DNA from: Aquincola tertiaricarbonis
GTDB taxonomy: Bacteria > Pseudomonadota > Gammaproteobacteria > Burkholderiales > Burkholderiaceae_C
Reading direction: 5' to 3'
Assembly: GCF_000969605.1 (NCBI RefSeq)
Contig: NZ_JZUE01000016.1
Span: 1-64,000, forward strand
DNA length: 64,000 bases
This document shows positions 47,157 to 56,293 of the stretch, piece after piece (position 1 is the first letter of the stretch; each line of letters begins with the position of its first letter). The position numbers were made by a program, and so were the translations under genes. A model generated the notes under the pieces. It was not told the origin of the DNA, did no database searches, and saw nothing but the letters and a program-made list of their open reading frames with translations.

Positions 47157-49003
47157 TGTCCGGCCCAGGCCAGGTCGCCCGCCGTGCCATTGGCGGGCGG
47201 GCGTGGCGCGCTGCGCAAGGCGCTCGTGGCCTGCGCATGCACCTGGCCGCTCGAGTCGAGTGCCACGCGGTAGACCTCGCGCGCCACTTGCGCGCTGACG
47301 TAACCTTCGCGCACGTCCTCGGCCACCTTCTCGATGTCGCGTTCCAGCGGGTCTCCGAAGCCGCCACCCCCGCCCGACAGCATCTTGTAGGCGTCGCCTC
47401 GCTCCAGCCGCACGTTGAAGATCTTGGCGTTCAGGTGATCGGTCTTCCACTCGCCCTTGTGGCGAACGGCCAGCCCGTTGCCCATCGCGTCGCCGCCGCC
47501 TTCCAGGCCCCAGGGCTTGCAATGCACGCGGTCGATGCGGGTCGTCACGGTGAAGGGCGACAGCGCCTGCACCACCATCTCGGCGCCCAGGCCGCCGCGG
47601 TACTTGCCGGCACCGGCGCTGTCCTGGCGGATCGCGTACTTCTCGACCAGCACCGGGTACTTGGCTTCGAGTTGCTCGGTCGGGCTGTTGTGCGTGTCGC
47701 CGTCGTTGATGCAGACGGTGACCGACACGCCGTCCTCGCTGCTCTTGGCGCCCCAGCCGCCGCCCAGCGGTCCGATGCCGACGATGAACAGCCGGCCGTC
47801 CTCGGGGCTGATGCCGTGGATGTTCGGAAACACCAGGTCGGCATGGTGTCCCGCGATCGAGCGGTGCGGGATCGCCGGTGCCAGCGCCTTGAAGATCGTG
47901 TCGATGACCGTCATCGGGAAGGTCATCCACACGCGCATCGGGTAGGGGCGCTCCGCGCTGATCACCGTTCCCATCGGCATCACCACCTTCAGCGGCCTGA
48001 AGCTGCCGTCGTTGACCGGGTAGTCCGTCGGTGTCGTCAGGCACTTGTAGGCCACCTGCGCGCAGGCGATGCCGGTGGTGAAGCCCGAGTTGTAGAAGCC
48101 CCGCACCTGCTTGCTGACGTCCGACAGGTCGACGGTCATCTCATCGCCCGCCACCGTGACCTTGACGCGGATCGGGATCCGCTTGCCGATCTCGAGGCCG
48201 TCGTCGTCCATGAACGACTCGGCCTCGTACACGCCGTCGGGGATCGACAGCGTGTTCTGCCGGGCCACCGCTTCCGACGCATCCATGATCTGGCGGATCG
48301 ATGCGTTCACTGCATCGGCGCCGTAGCGCTGCAGCAGCTCGACGTAGCGGCGCTCGCCGGTGGTGATGGCCGTGATCTGCGCACGCAGGTCGCCCAGGGC
48401 CCGCTCGGCCAGGCGCACGTTCATCGCGATGATGTCGATCAGGTCCTGGTTGACGACGCCTTCGCGCTGGTACTTGATGATCGGGATCTGGATCCCTTCG
48501 CTGAAGATGTCGGTGGTGACGTTGCCCAGCGTGCCGCCCACGTCCAGCCAGTGCGCCATGCAGCAGGTGAAGCCTTCGAGCCTGCCCTCGTGGAACACCG
48601 GCATGGTGAAGGTGAAGTGGTTCAGGTGGCTGCCGGTGGTGTAGGCATCGTTGGTGACCAGGATGTCACCCGGCAGGATGTTCTCGTAGCCGAAGTGGCG
48701 GATCTTGGCCTTCACCGTCTCCGACATGCCGCGGATGAACATCGGCAAGCCCAGGCCGATCGAGACGGTGTCGCCTTCCTTGGTGAACAGGCCCACCGTG
48801 AAGTCCAGCGCCTCGTAGATGATCAGGTTGTAGGCGGTGCGCGTCAGGTTGGTCTTCATCTCCTCGGTGACGGCATAAAGGCCGTTGCGGATGATTTCGA
48901 CGGTGACCGCGTCCACGGTGGCGGAGCTCGTGTCAGGCGCCCGGGTGGTGCCGTGGGTGTTCGCCTGCGTAGTGGCTTGGGTAGTGGCTTGGGTGGTGCT
49001 CAT
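47153..49003 (-). CDS. hyuB: hydantoinase B/oxoprolinase family protein
   Basis: 616 residues; the ATG overlaps the hyuA stop by 4 bp (ATGA). HyuB signatures: VEIIRNGLYAVTEEMKTNLT, LTRTAYNLIIYEALDF, GDILVTNDAYTTGSHLNHFT and NDGDTHNSPTEQLEAKYPV. HyuA/HyuB complexes use ATP to hydrolyse 5-oxoproline, N-methylhydantoins or, with further subunits, to carboxylate ketones. The first 16 residues are a low-complexity TTQA repeat (three near-identical 12-base units) not needed for the fold. Cytoplasmic. Confidence 0.92.
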   Translation of the reverse strand: MSTTQATTQATTQANTHGTTRAPDTSSATVDAVTVEIIRNGLYAVTEEMKTNLTRTAYNLIIYEALDFTVGLFTKEGDTVSIGLGLPMFIRGMSETVKAKIRHFGYENILPGDILVTNDAYTTGSHLNHFTFTMPVFHEGRLEGFTCCMAHWLDVGGTLGNVTTDIFSEGIQIPIIKYQREGVVNQDLIDIIAMNVRLAERALGDLRAQITAITTGERRYVELLQRYGADAVNASIRQIMDASEAVARQNTLSIPDGVYEAESFMDDDGLEIGKRIPIRVKVTVAGDEMTVDLSDVSKQVRGFYNSGFTTGIACAQVAYKCLTTPTDYPVNDGSFRPLKVVMPMGTVISAERPYPMRVWMTFPMTVIDTIFKALAPAIPHRSIAGHHADLVFPNIHGISPEDGRLFIVGIGPLGGGWGAKSSEDGVSVTVCINDGDTHNSPTEQLEAKYPVLVEKYAIRQDSAGAGKYRGGLGAEMVVQALSPFTVTTRIDRVHCKPWGLEGGGDAMGNGLAVRHKGEWKTDHLNAKIFNVRLERGDAYKMLSGGGGGFGDPLERDIEKVAEDVREGYVSAQVAREVYRVALDSSGQVHAQATSALRSAPRPPANGTAGDLAWAGQ

Positions 49004-51081
49004 GAGCGATCGCTTCCGATGGAGATCTGCAGGTTGCCAAGTTCGTCCACACGCAGCTCATCACCGGGCTGCACGACGGTGGTGGAGGCGTGTTCCTCGA
49101 TGAGGGCCGGCCCGCTGATGACGTTGCCCGCCAACAGCAGGTCGCGCAGGTAGACCGGCGTGTCGGCCCATCCGCCGGCGCGGAAGTACACCGGCTTGAC
49201 GGCACGTACCGCGCGCTTGTCGGGTGTGGCCGTGCCCGCATCCACGCTGTGCCTGGGCGGCTTCTTCATCGTGCCCAGCACCGTCACGCGCAGGCTGACC
49301 AGGTCGGCCGGCTCCTTGGGTGCGGAGGTGCCATAGCGCACCTTGTGCAGTTCGTCGAACTGCTTCTTGATCGATTGCCTGTCCTTGCCTGCAAAGTAGG
49401 CCAGCGGCAGGTCGACCGTGACCGCGTGCTCCTGTCCGACGTAGCGCATGTCGGCGGCACGCTCGATGACGACGCCGTCGGGGTTGATGCCGGATTGCGC
49501 CAGTGCCGCGCGCCCTTCGTCTTCCATGGTCTTGTACGCCGCCTCGATCTCCTCGAACGAGACGTCGTTGAGCTTGCGGAAGACCGAGCGCACGTAGTCG
49601 TAGCGCAGGTCGGAGAACAGCATGCCGTAGGCCGAGAAATAACCCGGCGCATATGGGATCAGCACCTTGCGGATGCCGATCTCGCGGGCAATGGCCGATG
49701 CGTGCAGCGGACCGGCGCCGCCGTACACGACCATCGTGAAGCTGCCGGCGTCCAGGCCGCGCTCGGTGGTCACGGCCTTCACCGCATGCGACATCTGCGT
49801 CACCGCAATGCGCAGGATGCCGTCCGCGGCCGCGGTGGGGTCCAGCCCCAGCGGCTTGGCCAGGCGCTCGCGCATCTGGCGCTGGCAGCCGTCGAGGTCG
49901 AGCTTGAGCTCGCCGCCCAGGAAGTGGTCGGCATCGAGCCGGCCGAGCAGCAGGTTGGCATCGGTCACGGTCGGCTCGGTACCGCCGCGGCCGTAGGCGA
50001 CCGGACCGGGGATCGAGCCAGCACTCTGCGGGCCGACACGCAGCGCGCTGCCGGTCTCAACGCGTGCGATGCTGCCGCCCCCGGTGCCGACCTCGTGGAT
50101 GTCCATCATCGGGATCTGGATGGGCAGCGCACGTTCGTAGCCGCCGATCAGCGCCGAGCCCGTCGTCAGCGGCCGGCCCTCGCTGATCACCCCGGCCTTG
50201 GCGGTGGTGCCACCCATGTCGAAGGCGATGGCATCGCCCATGCCGAGCTGGGCGCAGATCGCCTGCGCGCCGATCACGCCGGCCGCCGGACCCGATTCCA
50301 GCATGCGCACGCATCCCACCTTCGCATGCTCCACCGGGAACAGGCCGCCGGTGGACTGCACGATGTAGAAGTCACCCTCGAAGCCCCTGCCCGACAGGTG
50401 GCTCTCGAGCTGGCCCAGGTACTCGGACACGCGTGGCCCGACGTAGGCATTGGCTACCGCGGTGGAGACACGCTCGAACTCGCGGTATTCCTGGCTCAGC
50501 TCGTGGGAGGCGCAGACGAAGGCGCCGGGCATCTCCTCCTGCAGGATGGCCTTGACGCGTTGCTCGTGCGCCGGGTTGCGGTAGGAGTGCAGCAGCAGCA
50601 CGGCCACTGCCTGCACCTCGTGCTGCTTCAGCTCGCGCGCCAGTTCGCGCACGGCGGCCTCGTCCAGCGGCTTGTGCGTGCTGCCGTCGGCGCGCAGGCG
50701 CTCGGCGACCTCGAAGCGCAGCGATCGCTTCACCAGCGGCTGGTGCTTGTTGAAGAAGAGGTTGTAGGCATCGGGCCGGTTGACACGGCCGATCTCGTAG
50801 ATGTCGCGGAAGCCTTCGGTGATCAGCAGCGCGGTGTTGGCGCCGGTGCGCTCGAGCAGCGTGTTGATCGCGATGGTCGAGCCGTGCAGGAACAGGTTGC
50901 CGTCGCGCCAGTCGATGTCGGCGCTGTCGATCGTGGCTTGGATGCCCCTGACCAGTTCGCCGTGGGTCGACAAGGCCTTGCCGAACAGCAGCTTGCCGCT
51001 GCCCTCGTCGAAGGCCGCCATGTCGGTGAAGGTGCCGCCGATGTCGACGGCGATGCGCAATTGGGGTCGTTGGTGTGCCAT
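49000..51081 (-). CDS. hyuA: hydantoinase A/oxoprolinase family protein
   Basis: 693 residues from the ATG at 51081, with GGGAG upstream. Actin-like ATPase fold: phosphate-1 motif AVDIGGTFTDMAAFD (11-25), FLHGSTIAINTLLERTGANT, ALLITEGFRDIYEIGRVNRP, the second phosphate motif FDMGGTTAKAGVISEG, GGGSIARVETGSALRVGPQS and the C-terminal hydantoinase domain. Supplies ATP-dependent activation of the amide or carbonyl substrate for HyuB. The order FAH hydrolase, HyuA, HyuB, small protein, Bug receptor, porin on one strand suggests one catabolic operon. Confidence 0.93.
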   Translation of the reverse strand: MAHQRPQLRIAVDIGGTFTDMAAFDEGSGKLLFGKALSTHGELVRGIQATIDSADIDWRDGNLFLHGSTIAINTLLERTGANTALLITEGFRDIYEIGRVNRPDAYNLFFNKHQPLVKRSLRFEVAERLRADGSTHKPLDEAAVRELARELKQHEVQAVAVLLLHSYRNPAHEQRVKAILQEEMPGAFVCASHELSQEYREFERVSTAVANAYVGPRVSEYLGQLESHLSGRGFEGDFYIVQSTGGLFPVEHAKVGCVRMLESGPAAGVIGAQAICAQLGMGDAIAFDMGGTTAKAGVISEGRPLTTGSALIGGYERALPIQIPMMDIHEVGTGGGSIARVETGSALRVGPQSAGSIPGPVAYGRGGTEPTVTDANLLLGRLDADHFLGGELKLDLDGCQRQMRERLAKPLGLDPTAAADGILRIAVTQMSHAVKAVTTERGLDAGSFTMVVYGGAGPLHASAIAREIGIRKVLIPYAPGYFSAYGMLFSDLRYDYVRSVFRKLNDVSFEEIEAAYKTMEDEGRAALAQSGINPDGVVIERAADMRYVGQEHAVTVDLPLAYFAGKDRQSIKKQFDELHKVRYGTSAPKEPADLVSLRVTVLGTMKKPPRHSVDAGTATPDKRAVRAVKPVYFRAGGWADTPVYLRDLLLAGNVISGPALIEEHASTTVVQPGDELRVDELGNLQISIGSDRS

Positions 51082-51097
51082 GTGGGATCTCCCTGCT

Positions 51098-51949
51098 TCA
51101 GGCTTCGGTGCCGATGCGGTTGTGCAGCACACCCAGGCCGGTGATTTCCACCTCCACCACGTCACCCTCCTTCATGTACAGGGGCGGTTCGCGGCGGTCG
51201 CCAACACCACCTGGCGTGCCGGTGGCGATGACGTCGCCCGGCGACAGCGGTGTGAAGCGCGAGATGTATTCAACAAGCACCGGGATGTCGAAGATCAGGT
51301 CGGCGATGGTGGCGTGTTGCATCACCTGCCCGTTGACCCGCGTTTCGAGCGTCAGCTGCGTCACGTCGGGCACTTCGTCCCGCGTGACGAGGTACGGGCC
51401 GAATGGCGCCGTGCCGGGGAAGTTCTTGCCAGGCGTGAACTGGTGGGTATGGCGTTGCCAGTCGCGCACGCTGACGTCGTTGAGGCAGGCATAGCCGGCG
51501 ATGTGGTCGAAGGCCTGCGCCTTTGGGATATGCCTGCCTCCCTTGCCGATCACGAAGGCGAGTTCACCTTCCCAGTCGAAGCGCTCGGAGAAGACCGGCC
51601 GCAACACCTCGTCGCCATCGGCGGCCAGCGTGTCGTTGAAGCGCAGGAACAGCGACGGGTATTCGCTATCGGCGCGTTTGGTCTCGGCCACATGGCTCTT
51701 GTAGTTGAGTCCGACGCAGATCAGCTTGCCGGGGTTCGGCACCACCGGCAGCGCTTTGACGGCTGCGGGGTCGAGGGAGGTTCCGTTCGTCGCCGTGGCC
51801 TGCTGGAGTTCGCCTGCGGCGCCGGCCTTGAGCACGGACAGCAGGTCGGGAAACCGGCGCAGGAAGTCGGCCGGGGGTTGCAGATAACGACCACCCCGGA
51901 CGACGCCGTAGGTGGGCTGTCCGGCGTGGATAAAGCTGACCAGTTTCAA
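51098..51949 (-). CDS. fumarylacetoacetate hydrolase (FAH) family protein
   Basis: 283 residues; the start is a TTG at 51949 with CAGGAG 7 bases upstream, as the aligned N-terminus (KLVSFIHAGQPTYGVVRGGR) begins there. FAH core: LICVGLNYKSHVAE, the metal ligands in DWEGELAFVIG and NDVSVRD, and the conserved GDVIATGTPGGVG. Family members hydrolyse or decarboxylate acylpyruvates and related beta-diketo acids. First gene of the minus-strand operon, 16 bp before hyuA, and divergent from the LysR gene. Confidence 0.9.
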   Translation of the reverse strand: MKLVSFIHAGQPTYGVVRGGRYLQPPADFLRRFPDLLSVLKAGAAGELQQATATNGTSLDPAAVKALPVVPNPGKLICVGLNYKSHVAETKRADSEYPSLFLRFNDTLAADGDEVLRPVFSERFDWEGELAFVIGKGGRHIPKAQAFDHIAGYACLNDVSVRDWQRHTHQFTPGKNFPGTAPFGPYLVTRDEVPDVTQLTLETRVNGQVMQHATIADLIFDIPVLVEYISRFTPLSPGDVIATGTPGGVGDRREPPLYMKEGDVVEVEITGLGVLHNRIGTEA

Positions 51950-52070
51950 TGACGTCTCCTGACTGTTGGGGCCTGCCCCAGGCGGCTCGCAAGAGCGTGT
52001 CGAGGCAGTCGGTGACGCCACTGTAGGAACCGGTCTGTTCTCTGGATAGCTAGACTTCTGAGCTTTCAGA

Positions 52071-52088
52071 CATGCCCGATTTGGCATG
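52071..52088. promoter_or_regulatory. perfect 6-6-6 dyad in the FAH/LysR divergent region
   Basis: CATGCC, six bases, GGCATG: an 18-bp perfect inverted repeat 20 bp before the LysR ATG. Its place and size suit an autoregulatory LysR binding site controlling both directions. Confidence 0.5.
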
Positions 52089-52107
52089 GCTCATACGGGA
52101 ATTCCCC

Positions 52108-53091
52108 ATGAACATCGCCAGCGTGAGACTCTTCCTGGAGGTGGCCGAGGCCGGCAGCCTCAGCAAGGTGGCCGCCCGTCGGCAGACGGCGCAGTCGCAC
52201 ATCAGCAGGCAGGTGAGCGACTTCGAGGCAAGCTTCGGGGGCCCGCTGTTCCGGCGCACGGGTCGCGGGGTCGCCCTGACCGAACTGGGGGCGCGTGCCG
52301 CGCTGCGCCTGCGCGTGTGGGTTCAGGACACCGATCGCCTCACGGAAGACTTGCGCGCCGAGTCAGGCACGGTGATGGGCGAGGTGCGCATGGGCATCAT
52401 CCCGTCCGCCGCGCACCCGCTCGTCACGCGACTGTTCGAGTGCCTGCAGCGAGAGCATCCGGGCATACGCCTGAACATCGCCGAGGCGCAAGGCGCGGAG
52501 ATCGACGCCATGCTGGACAGCGGGGCCGTCGACCTGGCCATCCTGTTCCGCTTCAATCGCCCGAGCGGGCGCGAGGAGAAGCTGCTGAGCGTCGCGCACA
52601 CCTACCTGGTCGCGGCGCCGGGCGACGAACTGACGCGGGCGCCGACGGTCAACTTCGCGAGTCTTTCGAACTTGCGACTGGTGTTGCCTCGGCGCCCCGG
52701 CCAGTGGCGCAACGCCCTTGACGAGGCGGCGCGCGGGCTGGGTTTCCGGCTGACCGCGGGGGCAGAGGCCGATTCCCTGACGGTGCAGAAGGAGTTGGTC
52801 GCGCACACGAAGGGACTGTATTCGGTGCTGGGCCCGTATTCGATCGCCAGCGAATTGAAGGACGGACGGCTTCAGGCCAGCCAGTTGGTCAAGCCCGACC
52901 TGTTGCGCCACACAACCTTGGCGCTGCCCAAGCAAGGCAAGCTCTCACCTGCATGCCGTGTGGTGGCCGAGGTTGTGCAGCAGTTGACGTGCGCATGGGG
53001 CCACCAGCTCACGGAGCCCCGATCCGAGGTTCCGGGGGCAGGACAGGGAACGAAGACCAGACGCTCGGCGAAAGGCGGACACCACCGGTAG
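52108..53091 (+). CDS. LysR family transcriptional regulator
   Basis: 327 residues from ATG 52108; an upstream ATG at 52072 lies inside the dyad and is less likely. N-terminal winged helix (MNIASVRLFLEVAEAGSLSK, VAARRQTAQSHISRQVSDFE, LFRRTGRGVALTELG) followed by a periplasmic-binding-protein-like effector domain (VRMGIIPSAAHPLVTRLFEC). The C-terminal 30 residues beyond the fold are basic and unusual. Divergent from the FAH-HyuAB-Bug-porin operon and almost certainly its regulator. Confidence 0.9.
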   Translation: MNIASVRLFLEVAEAGSLSKVAARRQTAQSHISRQVSDFEASFGGPLFRRTGRGVALTELGARAALRLRVWVQDTDRLTEDLRAESGTVMGEVRMGIIPSAAHPLVTRLFECLQREHPGIRLNIAEAQGAEIDAMLDSGAVDLAILFRFNRPSGREEKLLSVAHTYLVAAPGDELTRAPTVNFASLSNLRLVLPRRPGQWRNALDEAARGLGFRLTAGAEADSLTVQKELVAHTKGLYSVLGPYSIASELKDGRLQASQLVKPDLLRHTTLALPKQGKLSPACRVVAEVVQQLTCAWGHQLTEPRSEVPGAGQGTKTRRSAKGGHHR

Positions 53092-53619
53092 CGGGCTCGC
53101 GCGAACAGGCGGCCGTGGGACACCGCGTCGGCGATTGGCGCCTGACAGAACGCGTGGGACCACCCATGCGCACTGGCAATGCAGCCTCGGTCTCGCGGAG
53201 TCGCCTGGGCTACCGACGTCCGCGTCGAGGACACCTTCCAAGAGCAAGCAGTGCGGCCGGTGCGCGTTGATGCGACCCATCGCCGACTTTCAGCGCTTAC
53301 ACCGGCCATCCGCTCTGGCGGGCCAAACAGAGCGATGATGATCCCGGCCAGCGCAACCGCCGCCTGTTCCCGTTGCGTCCTGGCGAACAGTGCGAGCATG
53401 CCAGGTAACGAAGGCGGTTGCAGACCATAGCCTGCCCGGCTCTTAGGGGCTGGAGCAAGACGCTGCCCACAACGGGCGCGTGCTTAACGCGGCCTTGCCG
53501 ACGTTGAGGCATGCAAGAGCTGGCGTCCGGCAGTGCCGACCGAGCGCTGATATCTCAACGGCGATTTTTCACCAAGCCGTGCGGTCGTCGCACGCGCGCC
53601 AGCGCGCCGCCGAGCCGCA
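53092..53619. other. non-coding stretch, nothing recognised
   Basis: About 530 bp between the LysR gene and the GntR promoter. No recognisable remnant. Confidence 0.4.
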
Positions 53620-53650
53620 ACAACGTGTACTTGTGTTGTATTGTGTTGCT
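53620..53650. promoter_or_regulatory. candidate operator before the GntR-type gene
   Basis: ACAAC (53620-53624), ten bases, GTTGT (53635-53639) form an inverted repeat, followed by ATTGTGTTG just before the ATG at 53652. The octamer TGTATTGT (53636-53643) also occurs, on the other strand, near 56230 between the lyase and porin genes, so it may be a shared site for the regulator. Confidence 0.4.
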
Positions 53651-53651
53651 C

Positions 53652-54791
53652 ATGCGCAGTTCTTCGGCAGATATTGATCGGTACCTCGACACGTTGGCGC
53701 GTCAGGCGCGCCCCGGCGATCGGCTCCCTCCCATCCGTGAGCTGATGAAGCGTTTCGGCGCCTCGCAGGTGGCCGTCCAGCGCTCCTTCGCTCAGCTCAA
53801 GGACAGGGGGCTCATCAAGTCGGAAGTCGGGCGCGGCACCTTCTTCATCGGTGCCGACACGCTCGAGGCACCGGGTCGCGAACATCCGGCGCCATCGTCG
53901 ACCATCGCCGACAACGAGAGCGGGCCGTCGGTGCTGTTGCTGCGGCGGTCAATCAGCGTGGCCCGGGGTCGCCTGTTGATGGAAGGGCTCCAGAAAGCGC
54001 TGGTGGCCGACGGGGCACGCGTGCTGGAGCTGTCGTACACCGATCCCGTCCACGCCCGGGACGTGCTGAAGAGCCTGCCCCGCTTCGATGCGTGTGTTGT
54101 GCAATCCACTTACCGGACGATCCCGATCGAACTGCTTGCCGAGCTGCGCGACAAGTGTGATGTGGTCGCCGTCGATGGTCTGGCGCTGGCCGGCTCCGAC
54201 GTGGAGTCCGTCGGCATCGAATGGGGCGAACCGCTGGATGCGGCCATGCGGCGGCTGCATGGGCAGGGGCATCGTCGCATCGCTTTCGCGACGACGGCGC
54301 ATCCGTTCCTGTCGACCCAGCTCGCCCTGCGGCGCTACCGCAGTCTTGCGCTGGCCGCAGCGGAGACGCTCGACTGCACCGAAATCACGCTGCCGCTGTT
54401 ACCGGACGAAGGCTTCGCCGACGCCTTGGTTGATCACCTGCAGGGGCTGCTGCGCTCCGCCGGCAGCCTGCCGTTCAGTGCCCTCGTGGCCTGGGGCATC
54501 GAAGACGGCGCCGCCTTCCGGGCCGCGCTCGCAGGGATCGGTCTGGAGGTGCCGGACATGCTGAGCATCGTGCTACTGGGCCGACCCGACATCGCATCCG
54601 AGCATGCGGACTTCTTCGAGATCGTGGGCAGCCATGTGGCCGACCAGGTTGAGACGCTCCATCGCGTCATCCGCATGCGGATGCGCTCACCCGGCGCACC
54701 CTACGGCGCGACGCTGACACAGGTGCGGTCCCGCCCGGGGCGGTCGCTGGCCGCGTTGCCCGCCGCAAAAGCGCGTCGCAGTCAACGCTGA
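53652..54791 (+). CDS. GntR-type regulator with LacI/PBP-like sensor domain
   Basis: 379 residues from ATG 53652; the frame is open to 53511 but that part precedes the operator-like repeat. The winged-helix domain of the GntR family is at 1-70 (PGDRLPPIRELMKRFGASQV, AVQRSFAQLKDRGLIKSEVG, RGTFFI). Residues about 95-340 resemble the periplasmic-binding fold of LacI regulators (GRLLMEGLQKALVADGARVL, VDGLALAGSDVESVGIEW, GHRRIAFATTAHPF). Convergent with the lyase gene (10-bp overlap of the 3' ends) and likely regulator of the lyase/porin/Bug module. Confidence 0.88.
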   Translation: MRSSSADIDRYLDTLARQARPGDRLPPIRELMKRFGASQVAVQRSFAQLKDRGLIKSEVGRGTFFIGADTLEAPGREHPAPSSTIADNESGPSVLLLRRSISVARGRLLMEGLQKALVADGARVLELSYTDPVHARDVLKSLPRFDACVVQSTYRTIPIELLAELRDKCDVVAVDGLALAGSDVESVGIEWGEPLDAAMRRLHGQGHRRIAFATTAHPFLSTQLALRRYRSLALAAAETLDCTEITLPLLPDEGFADALVDHLQGLLRSAGSLPFSALVAWGIEDGAAFRAALAGIGLEVPDMLSIVLLGRPDIASEHADFFEIVGSHVADQVETLHRVIRMRMRSPGAPYGATLTQVRSRPGRSLAALPAAKARRSQR

Positions 54792-56134
54792 GCGCCGACG
54801 CGCTTGGCCGTCTCACGGGCCAGCGTGGCCGACTGTCCGACGTAGGCTTGCGGATCGAGCACCCCTTCGAGGTCGGCTGAAGCTGGCAGATCGGCCAGCG
54901 CGGCGTCTTGGCGCAGCGCGTCCTCGAAGTCGACGTCCTGGGAGACGGCCTGCTGCGCGGCGTTGTAGAGGATGCGATGCGCTTCGTGGCGGCCCATTGC
55001 CGACGTGAGGCGCATCATCGCGGCCTCCGAGCTGATGAGGCCACGCGTCAATCGGAGGTTGCGGCGCATCGCCACCGCGTCGACTTGCAGGCCGCGCGTC
55101 AGCGTGGCCAAGGTCTCGGCGATCGAGGTCGCGATGACCGCGATCTCTGGCAGCATGGTGTCGGTCACGTTTGTGGACGAGGAATCGCCTTCGTCCATCC
55201 GGACCATCGCCTCTATCGCCGGCGGCACACGCGCGCGCAACAGGCGGGCCAGGCTCACGAGCAGAAGCGCAGTCGACGGATTGCGCTTCTGGGCCATTGT
55301 CGAACTGCCGACTTTGCCCATGTGGAAGGACTCCGCCGCCTCGCCGATCTCGGTGCGCTGCAGGAAGACAACGTCCTGCGCGATCTTCTGCGCCGTCCCG
55401 GCCAGCAGGCCAAGCCCGCAGACGTAGTCCGCGGCCCGATCGTACGAAGACCGCATCGACAGCCCGGCCGGCTGCAGCCCGAGCTTCCCCGCTAGCAGCG
55501 TCTCGACACGCCGGCCGACCTCGCCCGTCGCGGCAAAGCTGCCGATGGCACCACCCATGCAGGCCGGGAAGGAGGCCGCAATGCGGCTGTTCAGGCGCAC
55601 GCGATGCCGGTCCAGCTCGTCCAGCCAGCCGGCCGCCTTCAGGCCGAAGGTCATTGGCAGTGCGTGCTGTCCATGGGTGCGCCCGGCCATCGGCGTATCC
55701 GCGTGCTCGACGGCGAGCGCTGCGATGGCCTCGATCGCTGCACCCAGGTGTTGCAGCAGCAGCCGGTGCGTCTGCTGCATCTGCAGCGCACTTGCCGTGT
55801 CGAAGATGTTCTGGGTGGTCGCGCCCCAGTGGATGTAGCCGGCCGCCGGCTCGCCGCACAGGGCCTCGAACCGATGCAGAACCGGAACCAGCGGGTGCTG
55901 GGCGAAGGCGATCTCGGCGGCCAGTGCGTCAAGGTCGAAGCGGCCGGCCTGGGCCTGGGCGCGGATCACGTTCGCAGCGTGGGTCGGGATGACGCCCAGC
56001 TCGGCCTGAGCCTGGGCCAGCGTGGCCTCGACATCGAGCCACGCCTGCAGGGTCGCCGCGTCGCTCCAAACGGCCTTCGCCGCCTCATTGAACCAGTGGC
56101 GGGTCACGAACGATTCAAACATTCCGATGCACAT
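54782..56134 (-). CDS. adenylosuccinate lyase/PcaB family lyase
   Basis: 450 residues; ATG 56134 has GAGG 6 bases upstream, while ATG 56122 is an alternative. Superfamily features: AGYIHWGATTQNIFDT, GRTHGQHALPMTFG with His154, and the flexible signature loop GSSTMAQKRNP at 276-286. The closest functional group by motifs is 3-carboxy-cis,cis-muconate cycloisomerase (PcaB), with adenylosuccinate lyase a less likely alternative; no other protocatechuate genes are nearby, so the substrate may be a different dicarboxylate. Divergent from the porin and Bug genes and convergent with the regulator. Confidence 0.88.
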   Translation of the reverse strand: MCIGMFESFVTRHWFNEAAKAVWSDAATLQAWLDVEATLAQAQAELGVIPTHAANVIRAQAQAGRFDLDALAAEIAFAQHPLVPVLHRFEALCGEPAAGYIHWGATTQNIFDTASALQMQQTHRLLLQHLGAAIEAIAALAVEHADTPMAGRTHGQHALPMTFGLKAAGWLDELDRHRVRLNSRIAASFPACMGGAIGSFAATGEVGRRVETLLAGKLGLQPAGLSMRSSYDRAADYVCGLGLLAGTAQKIAQDVVFLQRTEIGEAAESFHMGKVGSSTMAQKRNPSTALLLVSLARLLRARVPPAIEAMVRMDEGDSSSTNVTDTMLPEIAVIATSIAETLATLTRGLQVDAVAMRRNLRLTRGLISSEAAMMRLTSAMGRHEAHRILYNAAQQAVSQDVDFEDALRQDAALADLPASADLEGVLDPQAYVGQSATLARETAKRVGAQR

Positions 56135-56293
56135 GGGAGCCTCGTAGCAATCAATGCATACATATTGTACGCTCCAGCTGAGGCGCCCTGCGATAAATAC
56201 GTATGCGCCGGTACACTTACATTGACGTCATACAATACATATGCGTACACTGCGGCGCCGATGACGTATCGGCCATACCCGACGGAGACATAC
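56135..56293. promoter_or_regulatory. AT-rich divergent promoter between lyase and porin genes
   Basis: A 160-bp region markedly richer in A/T than its surroundings, with repeated alternating TACATAT/TACGTATG/CATATGCGTAC elements and an ACAATACA (56232-56239) that is the reverse complement of the octamer before the GntR gene. Likely holds both promoters and the regulator's binding sites. Confidence 0.45.

Noticed and set aside
47078-51144. Two very long plus-strand frames opposite hyuB and hyuA
   Set aside because: They are Arg/His/Val-rich mirror frames of the real genes, caused by high GC at third positions.
53092-53400. Small minus-strand membrane protein (REQAAVALAGIIIALFGPPER)
   Set aside because: Only one short hydrophobic stretch, no good start, and the rest of the frame is not protein-like.
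54782-56134. Tyrosine ammonia-lyase for PYP chromophore synthesis
   Set aside because: It belongs to the fumarase/adenylosuccinate-lyase superfamily (GSSTMAQKRNP loop) and has no Ala-Ser-Gly MIO motif.
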